Assembly: GCA_004335635.1 (NCBI GenBank)
Contig: QAXH01005595.1
Span: 52,108 to 116,107 of the forward strand
Direction: 5' to 3'
From: Chloromonas sp. AAM2
Lineage: Eukaryota; Chlorophyta; Chlorophyceae; Chlamydomonadales; Chlamydomonadaceae
DNA length: 64,000 bases
The notes beneath the pieces were generated by a model. That model worked only from the letters and a program-made list of their open reading frames with translations, was not told the DNA's origin and did no database searches. Shown in pieces: positions 1-13,049 of this stretch (within the stretch, counting starts at the first letter, position 1; every line of letters begins with the position of its first letter). The translations under genes were made by a program, and so were the position numbers.

Positions 1-461
1 TGGGGTCGGTTTTGGCCCTTTGCGGAGCTACTGTCAAAGTTTGAATTCAAACGGACCTGTCCTTGAGATGGACCAACCCAAAATTATTAAAAAAATACCC
101 GCCCCCCCCTTTTGAAATTGAACCGACCGAACCCCAGATTGAACCCAAAATTCTCGTGTGAACGCAAAAAAATTTAGAGTTTTTAATTTTGAGTCAAAAT
201 TAGTCCCAAAATTGAACCCAAAATTTTACCGTGTGAACCCCCTCTTAGTGCTTGTACTGGTATTCACCTGGTTTGACCAACAACACTTTACACACGTAGC
301 AGCACAAGGGGACATGACATGCCATCGCATGGCTTTGAGATCATGGCCTGCTTTAGGGGGCTACCTGACGTGAGGCAGGTGCTGGCAGAAGCATTATTCC
401 CTAAAGCGCATGCACCGGCAACTCTGCGCTCTTTTCATGCCGTCATTGTACTCTCTGCACT
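1..461. other. 5' edge, no gene recognised
   Basis: This is AT-rich, low-complexity sequence with homopolymer runs near 90-115 and 165-225. No exon could be supported. It may be promoter, or an intron if the membrane-protein gene starting at 462 has further exons to the left of the window. Confidence 0.4.
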
Positions 462-2330
462 ATGCAGGCCACGCCTCGGGCAGCCCGGGCACACAGGCCA
501 ACAGTCGAGCAGGAGATGGAAATGCTGCTGACAAGCCTCGAAGAAAATGGCCTTGGAGACCACACCTCCTGGCACGACCTCATGCTGACCTCATTCGTGC
601 CCACACAGCACGACCATATCACACAAGACCCCTTGCAAATGCTTGTGGACCCAGACCAGCCGCGGTCCAGGCCCAACAGTGAAACGGCTTCGGTTGTAGG
701 CAGCATTGTGGCTGCCAGCCAGGGTCACCAGCCCGTCAGTGTGGTGAACATACAGTCAGCCAGTTGCAGCTCATCCAGCTCAGCCCAGACTCAATCAGAG
801 CCCTTAGGGGTGCCTCCTGTTAGTGGTGCCGTTGGGCTGGGCCATTGGAGCTCTAGCCCTCATGAATTGGAGGGTGTGCCAGAAGTCGAGGACTGGGTGA
901 CAACCACGCCACAGGCGCAGGCGGGCCCGTCATCGGTCCGTCGCGGTGTGGGCATAGGCGGGCCTGCATCCAGTCGTGCATTTGGCTTGGGAAGGAGGTC
1001 GGGCGGTGCTGGAAGGGGCTGGCCTGGGCTGCTGCCCTCCTTGCAGCCTGGTGTGCCTCTGGCTCACGCGCTTGGCACTAGCCCTGACAGCTCCTATGGC
1101 GCCAGTGGGGCGGTTGCCAGTGGTGCAGGCTCAGCCGCTATGACCAGCGCAGAGGGCACGGTATCGCCTGCGCCCAGTGCTGCCACAGCTCAGGGCAGCA
1201 ATGGCAGTGACAGGCAGCACAGCAGCAGCACGGACAGCAAGCTGCATGGCGGCGCCAGCAGCAAGAGCAGTGTCAATGCACCAGCTGCACACCAGCTGCC
1301 GTCCAGCTTCTTCCAGGCACTTGGCTGCAGCTGGAGCGGCTTCAGCGATCCGGTGCTGGATGACGAGTTCCGACTGCACTGGGCGTCCAGCTGCTGGCTG
1401 GTGGATGCGACCACGCTGGGCCTGACTGGTCTGCTGCTGCTGACTCGGGCGCCGGCCCTGCCTGCCTCAGATACACTCGCGACATTGGTGATGCCGGTGA
1501 TGCTGGCTGGCTTCCTGCTGCTGCTGATTCACGGCCAGGTGGGTTGTGGCATTGAATGCAAATGCAGGCTTGAAACGGTCACACGATACGGTTGAATGGA
1601 ATCACAATTCCCTGTCCAACTAGATTGCCCCATCGTCTTGCCGCAGGCCGCGGCAGCGCACCGTGAGGCCATCATTGGCGTTTCTCGTTTCGTGAGCTGC
1701 GGCGTGTGGGTGGCTGCAATGCATGGCCTCCTCCCGTTGGATTTGGGCTTGACGCGGCATACAGTGGCAATGCTGGCGACACGTCTTGCGGTAGCGCACG
1801 CCAAGAACATGTGTCGACCTGTGAGTGTCAGCAGCAATGGTTGCGTGGGTGTTGCCCTTATGGGTCTGGGTCGTCGTAATAGGTCACAAATCAGCGTGCT
1901 GTTGCGTTCTTGTACTTGGTTTGTCGCTCGACTCGCGTCTTTGCGCAAACTGCGAGTTTTGCTTGCACATCGTTGCACAAATTGCGAACGCTGTGCGTCG
2001 CAATCTCAAATTATTAATTCCTTCCATTGACTGTTCAAAGGTGGTCACGGCTGAGATGTCGCATCCTTGTTGCGCCTGCAGTTGCTGCTCTGGCCGGCGA
2101 TGTTTGCAACGTTGGTCGAGGCACTGTGCATCGCCACCTTGGCACCCAGGAATCACCTGGCCATACGGCTGATTGAGGTTCTCATCACGTACACATCTAC
2201 GATGGCAGTTTCTGCAGCCATGGATGCAGGCGCTCGCCGCGCATTCGCCACCATGCATGCTTTGCATGGCCGGCCACGTGCACAACCGCGAAGGACCTCG
2301 AGGGAGCAAGCGATTGCAGCGGACGATTGA
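462..2330 (+). CDS. Unrecognised multi-pass membrane protein A (paralogue of the gene at 20385-22811)
   Basis: The exons are 462-1538, 1647-1820 and 2082-2330, about 499 aa, and all junctions are phase 0 with GT-AG borders. The N-terminal 270 residues are Ser/Gly/Ala-rich and probably disordered, with a conserved block LTSFVPTQHDHITQDPLQML near residue 43. The C-terminal 220 residues carry about five hydrophobic segments: two at the end of exon 1 (around WLVDATTLGLTGLLLLT and LVMPVMLAGFLLLLIHG), one in exon 2 and two in exon 3. Before the first membrane segment lies the motif LGCSWSGF. The family is not one I can name. A second copy on the opposite strand has the same exon boundaries and phases, with exon 2 exactly 174 bp in both; that conservation is the main evidence that this is a real gene. 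The ATG at 462 is the first in frame, but extra upstream exons cannot be excluded. Confidence 0.7.
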
Positions 2331-5300
2331 GCCTTGCTCACGCACGCTCGAGTTGAATGGATGCCATGTGAACATCACGTCCACGCATGGGGCAATGCAT
2401 CTGCGCGGCACATCGTCGCTGGACACGTGACAGCAATCATGCTTTCCCCATGCCTGTGCCATCGAGGCGCAAGCCACCACACAACAGAGTAGGCTTGTTG
2501 AGTGATGTTGCAAACCAACTAGACGACGAAAAGAATGAAGCGAACAAGCCCTTGGACCGGATGGCTAGCCATAAGCTAGCCAGGCAAAATCTGGAAACTG
2601 AGCTGGTAGTGGCTCAAGGAAGAGGTACACTCACGCGTCTGTTATGAATCAGGAAGTGGTGATCGCTTCGTGCACCATATGGTCAATGGCAGAGGTTTGC
2701 ATGGGCTCCCACTTGTTGAGGTACCCAAGGTACGACAAAATAAGACATGAGCGAGCCATGAAATCAACCCAACTCATCACCAGGTCGCAATCCTGGCTTC
2801 AAATCCAAGAGCAATGAGAACACAACCAGGAGCTGAGTGGCATATCCAACGTCGATGCTTTCAAGAGATTGAGATACACACAAGACGATAAGTGTGCTGA
2901 ATCCGCGGCCCTTGCAAAGACATCTTCAGGTTTTTCTGATGTATTTGAACTCAACGAGGCATCTTTTCAACATTTTACTCTCTTTCATTTTGATTCTCTC
3001 GTTTTCCTACACCCTTGACTCTGAAGGCTTCAAATTGCACTGTTGGTGCATTCGTGTTTTCTCCGAAAACGAAAGGCTGTTTTCACGAACCGCAACTGGT
3101 TTCCAATCGCAAGACATCTGGTTTTGATGCCAATCATAGGATAACTGGTTTTCATAGGTGTTCTGTTGTCCAAACTGTCATGTACCATGTGTACGCTGGT
3201 GCTGCCAACACACAGCGTCTATGGTGCATCCATGATGACATTTTGAATGTCTGACCTGCAAAGAAGCATACTGCTGCCAGAGACCATCCTTGCTAAAGCT
3301 GGTGCTCAGAAATCAAGCTTGTTTGCGGTTAGAAAGCTGGTGTGATGCCGAGCCACTTGATTTGCCCATTAATAGCACAAGGTTTGGGATATCAGAACTT
3401 CAATCGGACATTGGCTGCGTGATGCTTCATTTGAGCGCATGTGGGCATGGATGCCTAAAAGAGGGAGTAAAGGGTTTCATAATGCTTTCAAGGATCCACA
3501 TGTATGAGAACAGGCCTGGATGCCTGCAAGGCTGATTGTCTGCGTTTTCTGTTGTTTTCAGTTGCTGAGCATGTGGCGCACATGCTTGCTGCGCGAAGGG
3601 TGGGACAAAACTCTAAAACAGAAAATTTCGTTGTGCGCTGCCTGCTTATAGATTCATGTAGTAGCCATGGTGTGGTGTGCAACCCTTGCTGTCACTCAAC
3701 AACCTTCCTTTTGGTGTGCACAGATGTTGTTGTTGTTCACATGACCTTCAGGGTGCACATATGTCCTAAGCCTCATGCTATCCTATGTCTCAATCATGCT
3801 TGCAGACAGCCCTTGCTGTCATCCCCATTTTCTAACAACACCTTGCAACTTATTACATTGATATCAAGGCTGGTGTCAATACATTGCATACACTGCTGCT
3901 TCATCGCTGACTATTAGGTTCTGGGTGGGTAAAGGATCAGGATGGATGACGCCTGTGCAATTCTTGCAAATCAGGTAATTGGGTACACGCAAGGGACGAA
4001 CTTGTCGTCACAGACACACTATGTGCAAGGCCTTCATCTCTGGTCTTTCAACAGGTGCATACTGTCATTTGCACATGACTCGTTTTACTACTTTGTTTGA
4101 CGCTGGTGTTTTGCACACTTGGGAGGTTCATGAGCTTTGCAGGACTTGCTTCAATTTTGATGGTGCAGGGCGCATGTGCCAGGCACAGGGTGTTGAGACA
4201 CATGCATGTGCATGAGTGCACTGCATGCATGCCGCGACATTGAAGGGCAAGAGGGACGTTTCGTCCCTGGCCAGGTAAACCTGGCGCTTTGATGCTCAGG
4301 CCAAAACCTGGCAACAAGATGGATCTTAACAAGCCCCATACTGAGCTGGTGCCTGCTATCTTTGCTAGCAAGTTGTTCACATGGACTGCATGGTGGTTGC
4401 TAGTGCCATGGGCGGACACACCTGTTGTGTAGCATGTCTCAAGTCGAACTGAACAGAGTTGTGGTGGAAGCGTGGTGGGTGTTTGGGATGGGGGCCTGTG
4501 CTGAGTGTTTGGGATGGGGGCCTATGCTGGGTGTTTGGGATGGGGGCCTATGTTTGTGGGAGGAAGGCCGAGAGCATGAACTTGGGTTGCTCAGCATGGC
4601 AGGTGCGCATGCTGTGCATATTTGGTGCTTGCGTGGAATGCAGCACATTGAAGGTGATCAGGGTTTGGCGGAGAGGGCAGCCAAGCACGATTTATAGTCG
4701 TTCTCACACTGGCGTGGGAGCTGAACAGGGACATGGGGTGGATATCAATGGCAGACAGGGTGTGCTTTCACTGGTCGTATAATCCAATTCAAAGTACACA
4801 TTTGGTTGTATTGTAACAGAGAGGTGGTGATCCTGCAGTTTACATGGTGTTTCACAGGAGCCCTGTTGACGTGGGGGCAGAACAGCAATGGAGGAGCATG
4901 ACAGGATGTGGGTGGGGTTGATAGTGCGGGCAGACAAGTGGGAGTACTAGCGTTTGAGCACTCGTGTTTGGCCATAGTGCGTCCTTGCTCGACACAGATG
5001 GTTTTTCTTTTCACTATAGTTGTTTTCTGCTTGTTACCGGTTCGCCACGTCACAATGCGCTGGACGCTGGCGCAGCTGTGCCTGTTTGTACAGTCTGCGC
5101 ATCATACCATCACATGTACCATTTGTGACGATCATATCATCACCAGGTTGTGCAACAAAACTTTTTCCTTTCTGTAATGGTCAATTTGTCCGCACGAATC
5201 AGTCTCCACATCTTACTTTGGACAGATGAGGGGAATGTACAGACGTCTGCGCAGAGCTGCATCTGGAGTCGTCCATGACCTGACTGGTTGCTGACATAGG

Positions 5301-6284
5301 CTGTCCTTGTGCCAAAATGTCATACGTAATTCAAAGGTCAGCTCGCAACAGCACGGTGCTGAACTCATAGCTGGTAGCATCAGCACTCGCCATATCATGC
5401 TACAACTGTCCACATCAACAGACCAAACTTTGACCGCCAGACACATAAGGAGGACTGTTGCTCGATGTGACATCCTGTCAGTGACTCGAATGGATACGTT
5501 CAATGAATAACCAGCATTGCATCCTGATGAAACATGACAACCATGCAGCTGAGCTGTTCAGCACGCACTGAGGTGTTCAAGAACTGTTTGCTCAACAGAG
5601 GGCGCAAGCACTTCTGCATCTGCACCACATGGAGGTTGGAACAGCACACTAGACAGGGACAGTGCGTGTGAAATTAAATGTGACTGAGCCCCTCACACTC
5701 TGTGGCACTGCACGAAGATAGGAATGAAAAACAAGTCTGTGTTTGCAAGTTGACGAACACAAGGCTCACATTCACGACAAAGCTCATCACACCGACAAGC
5801 CAAACTCGCCACACGGGCATGCCCAACGAAGCCAAAGTGCCTGCACATGCATCAGATCGTCCCATTGAAGCGACCCATGTTGCTGGCTGTGTTTAGCATG
5901 AAATTAAACCCCACAAAAGCCTTGTTTGGCCCTACGTCTGTCTGTTGCTGGCGAAGCAAGTCACACAAGCCGCCTGGAGAATCCATTGACTTGATCTAAC
6001 CATGCTGACAGTACAAACCTTCCAGAACGTCTGACAAATACGTCAAACAATGTCTGCATCCTGCTTGTGACCACTTCTGTTTGCGTGGTGGACTTCACCT
6101 AACTCTGACTTCCCAACAAGTGTTGACATTGACAGGGCAACTGACAGCACCAGACACAGTTTAGCCTCTGCCATGCGAACCTTGCCAAGTCTGCAAACTT
6201 GCCCAGACGCTGCATACAAGTCTATGAAAATGCTTTGATGACCGCTGCCCATCAGCCTTTCGGCAGTTGGGTGCAGGAGTGGTA
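2331..6284. other. Intergenic, about 4 kb, between two convergent genes
   Basis: No exon series with matching phases or family similarity was found on either strand. The open frames are short and lack coding character. It holds a short tandem repeat at 4480-4556. The rest looks like unconstrained or decayed repetitive DNA. Confidence 0.5.
4480..4556. repeat. 26-bp tandem repeat, about three copies
   Basis: The unit begins TGTTTGGGATGGGGGCCT and starts at 4480, 4506 and 4532. The copies differ at one or two bases and the third is incomplete. It is in intergenic DNA and no function is apparent. Confidence 0.85.
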
Positions 6285-9200
6285 TCAAGCATGCGCAAGG
6301 ACTGGTGCAGAGGGAGCCATCAACTCCTTCCCAGGAGCAGCAGCGGACTGCTGCTGCTGCTGCTGTGCATGTTGCTGCTGTAGCCCCTGTTGAGCAGGCT
6401 GGAGTACCAACGATGTCTGCGCTAAAGCTGAGGGGTCTGGGTACTGAAATGAAAGTGTAGGGGCATGTAGCATCAACTTGGTGACACCTGCCCCAGCGGA
6501 CCCGCCAGATAACGCCCCAGACGTTTTTACTTCGTCATCACGTGATCCGAGATTCAATACGTTAGTAGGAGGGATGGCTGGGGCAAATTGTGTGGCTGGG
6601 ATGACCTGCATGGTAGGGCCTGTGCCTGCTGGAGCGCCGATGCTCAGAGGCAGCACTACGGCATTGCTGTTTCCTGAGGTGGTTGCAGCGTTTGCCCCAG
6701 CGGTCAGTGGTTGGGCACCGCCGTTTGGCAGGATGGCCGAGGCGGGAAGCGTGGTGAGAGTAGTGGGGAGAGAGGAGGGTAGGCTTGTCTGAAGGGAGGT
6801 TGGAAGGCTGACTGGCAAACTGGACATGCGCTGCATGTGTTGCAAGTGCTGCATGGAGTGTTGGTGCTGTTGTAGGTGATGCTGGTGCATGGGCTGAGCC
6901 AGAGGGGTCAGTGAATGCGCCAATGCGTCTGCATGAACACCACCATGCCATGGTGTGCCTAGCGCAGCAGCCGCCTCTTCTGCCAAAACGGTTGCATGTT
7001 TTAACGCTGCTAGAGCACGCGATGCAGCTGGGGCGCCTATGGAATGGCTGAGGCTGTGGTATACCTTGGCCAGGGCTAGCCAGGACTTGGCAGTGACTGG
7101 GTTGGTTCGGCCCAGCCGTGCTTCCAGCCGCACCACAACTGCCTGAAGCCCTTCTGCGTCTGACAAGCGCTCTTCAGGACTGCTTTCGGGGCCTGGGCCG
7201 CCTGCACAAACAACCATGCATGTGTTATGTCAGTATGCTTTCAAAATCTGCAAATTCAGTTGCCCAACAAACCTACTCCACGGCAGTGGTCAAGGACCTC
7301 ATCCGTACAACACCATGCTGTGTGCAAATACGCGTTTCGATTGTGACGCATGTGCATGTTGTGCATGGACGCTACTTGCGTTGTGGAAAGACCGAAAGAG
7401 AGTGCAGGGATGTGCCATGAATGCAGTAGCGCTGCTATGAGCATGTGCTGACCGGTACCCACCATATGATTGTGGCCCAGGAACGTAAGGCGCCACGCCT
7501 GGTACACTGCCATAGTCATAACCCATGCCGCTCTCCATCTTGAACGGATTGTTCCGATCGTTCTGTGAGCAACAAACACAGATTTACGGCGCATGCTGTG
7601 CACAATCCCCCTGACAACAGGAAATCAATCATGACACGATAACTCAAGACCCTCATGGCGGTACAGGCCCCCTGCGTTGTTCCCGACGAGTGACTGCCTT
7701 GATCTTATTACACCCAGCGCCTGGTTGCATGAGCTGCCACCATGCCTGAATAAGATGCTCTTGCTTCTCCTCACCATGTATGCACCCAGACCATGCCTCA
7801 ACAGGCCTGCTGTTCTGCACTCATTATCATCCACACTGCAGAGTACAAGGCTCGTCAGCTGACACACGCGAGTGAACCATCCGTGTACGATGGCCCTTTA
7901 GCCCATCACCCTCACCTGCGTCCCATCATTAGACAAAGTGCCCCCAATGCGCGGCGTCGAGTGCTGCAGGTGCTGCAACACCGTCGGGCTGAAGAGCAAG
8001 CCGCCTGCCGGCCCGTCACCCGTGGCAGTAGGCAGCACGTCGGGGAGCATGCCCAGAAGATTGGGGTCGAGCAACCCGCCCACAGGGCCAGCGGGCGAGG
8101 GCAGAGGGTGGATGAACTGGGTGACGTTGCCTCGCCGGCCGCGGCTGCCTGTGCTGAGGAGCGGGGACGCCTGCAAGCGCGTGAACACATCGCTTGTGTT
8201 GGACATGGTGCTGGTGTTGCACTGCCATGTGCCCTGGTGTTGCTGTTGTTGTGATGTGACTGTGACGATACGTGGTGTTACATGGCTCAAAAAGAGTAGT
8301 GGGTGTTCAATCGTCACGGGGCGGTCTGTAAGCATGCTGTGTTTGGTAGAGCATGCGCTCAGGTCAGACAAGCTGGCCGCCCAGACTGTGGCAGCAGTTG
8401 CACTGGTTCGAGATGTGTCAGGCTTTGTTAAGAGACCTGACTACTAGTGCGTCAGAAAGCTGGCCATTAGCTTGTACTGGTAACCCATGCACACCTTTTT
8501 CAGCCTCTATGAGACCTCACCATCATTTACATCCAGCCCGCCATGTGCTCCCCATCTACCATACCTAGCACCCACCCCTTCCTATCCCACCCACACCCCT
8601 TCACCCTATTCTCAGCCTAAAGGAACCAGGCTCAGACTACCACTCACGATGTGCATCCCCTGCAAGAACATGTCTCCTTGCATGCTCTGCCCTGGCCCCT
8701 GCAGCCCATCCTGCCCGTTGTCCCCGCCCAGGCTGACGTTGAGCCGCAGCCGCTTGTGAACCTCTGAGCTGCCGGGCCCATGCGCGCCCCCATTGGCCGT
8801 GGTGGCAATCTCGTGCAGGGCTGCCAGGCTGTCCTCCAGGGGTGACTTGGGGCCCTCGTGCTGCAAACCCTGGTTGGGCACCTGCACAAACCCGGTACAT
8901 CATAGGCAGTTTATTTCGTGGATTCCAATTCCGATCGCGTTGGGCACACCTAGGGTTACCCCTGCAAGTGACACGTGGAAACCTGCCGAATAGCCACACA
9001 TCATGATGGTTGCCACAAGTCAAGATGGAAGCCGGAGCAGTGGCCTTGCTTGCCAGAAACCGTGCCCACACTCGGCTGTCCTGCGATTGTCGTGATTAGA
9101 TTTGAAAAGTACTGCCCACACCACTGGTTCAAAGGCTTTCACCGCGGTGGATGGTTCAAACCAGCGCGCACCTGGACATGCAATGGCAACTGCCCACGTT

Positions 9201-11844
9201 TTCCATTCCGCCTTGTCCCGCTGCTAGGCTGCGCTGACTCCTCCCTGTCCCTGTCCCTTGTGCTCAGCAGCGCCACATCCCCCAGCACATGCAGGGGCGA
9301 GTCAAGGTCCATGTCATCGGGCGGCAGGCTGCCCAGGTTGGTCACTGCGAGTACGTGAATGCGTGAGTGATTGGATGTCGTTCTGGAAGCTGCAGTGAAA
9401 ATCAGCTTTTGATCAAAGGCTGGCCAACTGAGGCAAGCGTGTGCGCAAGTGAGCAGCTTTCAACATCTGTGTTGTCAGACAAGTCGGATAGGAGATGGCC
9501 CAAGCATCCATACAGTACGTCATCATACTCGCATTGCAAATGACTGTTGGTGCCAAGCCCAAACCACCGCCATACCTGGATTCAAACCCCGGCCTGTCAC
9601 CTTACAGGGCCAAAAACTCACCAGCTGGGCTGATGACAGGGACTGTGCGTTTGATGGCCAGACTATGCGTTACATCATCGGAAAGTGGCCAAGAGCGCTA
9701 CAGAGACATCAATCCAGAACCTCACCTGTGCCTGCACCGCCATGGGATGCGGAGCGGGCCTCGCGGCTGGCCCGGCGGGAGGGCGCACCCGAGGCGTAGC
9801 TTGTGTCCGCTGCGGGCCGGCGGGGACGCCGGCCAGACCCAGGCGACTGCAGAAAGAAAGGGCATGACAGTTTTACCCATGCTGCACAAGCGACTTGCAC
9901 AGCTTCACAAGTCAATCTGTGAGAAGCTGTGACCGTAGAAACACACGGCATGTTGCATGGGGCTTCAGTCAGAGGGCAAACGCAGGAACACAGCATGAAA
10001 ATTCAGACATTGCCAGTGCTGTACAGGCAACTTGTGCAACTGTGACTGAGGCAACGCCATGTGTGCTGGCAACGTCAGTGGCTGTGATTCAACTGTAGGC
10101 ACGGCTGACAATGTGATCTGCAGAAGTTTACGCTCATTGCATCGCTGAATGGGCCACCATGTAGGTACTTTCAGACCTGCTTTTGATCTGACCACACTCT
10201 GTCGGGTGAAGGTTGCGTGCTTTCTGGGCCTGCGTCTGTGTCCTGCCTGCTGCTTCCGGCGTGTCTGCATGCCTGCTGTGCTGCTTGCTAGGCCGTGGTG
10301 CTACGGGCCTGCAGCTGTGGCATGTGCTCAACAGTGGAGAGCTCTATTGTGCATCACAATCATAGCTGTGCTCCACATGCCCTTCCCGAGGCCCCATCGG
10401 CAAACCAAGCCCTTCTCACCGATGTGCTAACAGGCTTTGCTTCGTCCTCTTCTTTTTGTGCCTCCTCCTCCGCTCCCTCTGCTGCTGGCTCGTCTACCTG
10501 CTCTTCTTCCTCCTCTTCCTCCTCCCCCTCCCCCTCCGCCCCCTCATCTTCTTCCTCTTCTTCCTCCTCCTCCTCTTCCTCTTCCTCAAGGGATTCAGAA
10601 TCCGCGCCTTTCTTCCAGACAGCCGCCGCCTTCCGTTTGCTGGCCCGCCCCAGGCCGGACCGCCCTGCCTTCTGGGGCGTTGCCTTGGCTGTGTCTGGCT
10701 GAGATGAAGATGACGTCTGTGTTAAAAGTTGGGTAAGCAAGGTGGTTGATGGTGGTCATTATGATGCCTGTGCATAGGGCTGCCCATCAACACAGTATGC
10801 TCCAGGGTTTTCAGGCATAGCCTTGATGCAGCACTTGCCAAGTCTACGCTAGAGAAGCTCCGATGAACGCCCAAACAAGGTCTACAGAATCCCACGTACA
10901 GTCTAATCAAATGTAGCCCGCCATTCCTGCTGAAGCAGCCAGCGCACCTTGGCTCCCGAATTCGGCCCTCGCCGCTTGAATGGAGCCAACCCCTCACTGT
11001 CTGCAGTGCCTGTCCAGCCCTCCGGATAGAACCCCTCGCTGATCCACTCCCGCAGCCCGAACAGCCCTTCTTGGGGTCTGCAGTGAGCAAGCATTAACAG
11101 GGAAAATCTGCTGTCAATGATACGATACGTGGACAAGCGGACGCAGAAATGTGCGGCTTACGTGGCCTGCTGAGATTGCATTAGATCTGCTTGAGCGTGA
11201 TGCCTTAATGGTCAGTTATTTTTATGTATCTGTCATCAGTGACTGAGGCAAAATAGACTAGCTCTGCAAGCAACATATAGCTCTACTAGAACTGCGTACT
11301 TGTGTACATGTTAATATATATATATATATACATATATGTGTGCTTGCTAGCCCATCGTGTGCGTGTGCATGTGTGTACTCGTGTATGTGCGTCTATGATT
11401 TGGATACTTGTACAAAACAATAGCTGGCACTTGCTATGAATTCTGCTTGGTCAGAAAGGGCCATGCTTACCGTGTGAACACACTCTTGTTGTGCTTCCGC
11501 TTGACATCAGTGTACAAGGCAGAAGCCATGGTGGCCTCAGGAGTTTTGCCCTGGCAATTGATGAGACCGCGCTCCAAGGCCACCCTGCACATGCACATTT
11601 GGACGTGGAGACGTTGGTGACCTGATTGAACACTGAAGTGTGTGAGAGACCGGCTGCAGCAGACAAAGCTACGGCTGACGGGTGCGAAGCTTTTGCACCT
11701 GGTGATATCACCGGTGGTCATCAGCTTGCGCTCTTGCTTGAGAACGGCCACTGCGGCCGACTTAAAGATCCCTCCTCCTCCGCTAAGAGGAGCAACACCG
11801 GCGCCCAGACTTGTCTTGCCTCCATTTTCCTGGACCTGCAGCAT
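6285..11844 (-). CDS. HARE-HTH domain protein with acidic tract, AT-hook-like motifs and TPR-like C-terminal region
   Basis: Exons, 5' to 3' on the minus strand: 11844-11699, 11584-11471, 11077-10948, 10716-10420, 9846-9726, 9344-9172, 8881-8648, 8233-7916, 7562-7463 and 7201-6285, about 849 aa in continuous phase. Residues 25-97 match the HARE-HTH (HB1/ASXL/restriction-endonuclease) winged helix: KSAAVAVLKQERKLMT, then VALERGLI..GKTPEAT..ALYTDVKRK, then GLFGLREW. Next come a run of about 30 mostly Glu residues (exon 10716-10420), a basic SGRRPRRPAAD patch like an AT-hook (exon 9846-9726), long Ser/Gly/Pro linkers, and in the last exon a helical TPR-like stretch (around AKSWLALAKVYHSL) ending in a Gln-rich tail. 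This points to a nuclear chromatin or transcription protein (inference). A basic candidate exon near 10270-10175 is not included because its donor is unclear. A first exon upstream of 11844 is possible, since an acceptor-like CTGCAG overlaps the chosen ATG. Confidence 0.75.
9560..9640 (-). repeat. tRNA-like / SINE-like element in an intron of the HARE-HTH gene
   Basis: Reading the minus strand, AGCCCAGCTGG (9631-9621) fits a Pol III A box with one mismatch just upstream, and GGTTTGAATCC (9588-9578) fits a B box with one mismatch. They are spaced as in a class I tRNA gene (32 nt between the GG of the A box and the GG of the B box). The anticodon and acceptor arms do not pair, so it is not a functional tRNA. 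A tRNA-derived SINE head or a tRNA pseudogene fits best. It lies in the intron 9345-9725, on the same strand as the host gene. Confidence 0.5.
11312..11338. repeat. AT dinucleotide microsatellite
   Basis: A run of about ten TA units is followed by CATATATGTG. It lies in the intron between the exons that encode the two halves of the HARE-HTH domain. Confidence 0.9.
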
Positions 11845-13049
11845 TATCGTTGGTTCAAGGAGAATAACAGGCCAAGTCCACCACGGCCTTATGCACACAC
11901 ACTCAGTGCTCACGACAAAGATGGCAAAGTGCACCATGATGACATCGCAGGCTGCTAGAGATGCAAATTATAGCATCCCCAGTAGGTTGAACGGTCTTTT
12001 CGTCTTGTCAGCTGTGGCAGAATCTGGAACTGCATTCTGGCGAGGTCTGTTCAGCAGAACTGTATGTGACGGGCCATTCAGACGCTGCAAACGGAGCGAC
12101 CTGAGTCGAGTGTGCACTGCAGCAAGCCTGCCGAGGCAATCCAAGACGCTCTGCTCACCTCGGACACAGTGCCAGCGCCCGCATGCCCTCCTGCTCGCCT
12201 CGACCTGCCTCGGCCTGTCATAGCGTGTCTGATAATTGATGCATTCACCTTATGTCGGTCTTCTCCCCCGAGATGTGTTCGTCCACAACACCTGGCATGT
12301 CACAACTCCTGTCACGTGCCACCAACGTCCTTGTTGCGTTTCTGCGGTTTGGAGGACTTCTCAATGGCCATCAACGCAGAGTAACCTCTGTGGTATGCCC
12401 TTGTATCTCGGATTGGCTGCAGTATTCTAAGCAGTGTACATGAGCGTCTGTGGGTCCTGTTGTTTGCGTGCTGATCAGCGCAGCTACTCTGCTTGGATGG
12501 TGAAAGGCTTGGAGAGCACCAGCGTGGACCAGTCTGAAGCCAGCACAACAGCCCAATCATCTGGGAGCTTCTTCTGCGTTCTTGCCAAGTGCGTGTCGGA
12601 TTGCACGCGCAGCATGCATCACAAAATCCAATCGCGTGCTGTGGCTGCTGCCTACGATCAAAAGATTGGCAACTATTGGCTCATATCGAACGCTGAAATG
12701 CTCAAAGTGTTTGCATGCAGTATTGGGGTTTGTCACGGCTGTGTTCGACTTTTGGATTGAATTGGGCTGGCCATTAAGAGCACACCTTTTGATGTGCCAT
12801 CATCTCTGTAGTATAGACGCACCTGTAATTTGTATGTTGTTGCGACAGATTACTTGATCCAAGTGATCCATGTCCAGGGCGTCTAGAAGAGCGATGGTTT
12901 GACGTCCGGATCAAGCTCGGCATATTTCTAAACACTGATCAGTCACTGCCCAACATGTCCAGCCAAAGCAAAGCATACAGGAAGCAGCGCCACATCAACA
13001 GCCCTAAACCCTAGCCGCACTTTGTCGCTCTTTTTCTTTCTCTCCGCAG
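11845..13049. other. Divergent intergenic region between the HARE-HTH and AILP1-like genes
   Basis: It holds both promoters and probably the missing first exons of one or both genes. A possible donor (CCGAG followed by GTGAGC) on the minus strand near 12160 could end a 5' exon of the HARE-HTH gene. A plant-type telomere-like motif CCCTAAACCCTA lies near 13000. No complete additional gene was found. Confidence 0.45.

Noticed and set aside
9139..9171. B-box-like GGTTCAAACC near an exon edge
   Set aside because: No A box lies at tRNA spacing and no cloverleaf can be drawn.
10170..10270. Basic exon (AGHRRRPRKHATF) in the HARE-HTH gene
   Set aside because: The acceptor is plausible, but no donor of good quality returns the right phase. 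The flanking exons join in phase without it.
10420..10716. Ser- and Pro-rich plus-strand open frames over 10437-10736
   Set aside because: They are the reverse of the poly-Glu exon of the HARE-HTH gene.
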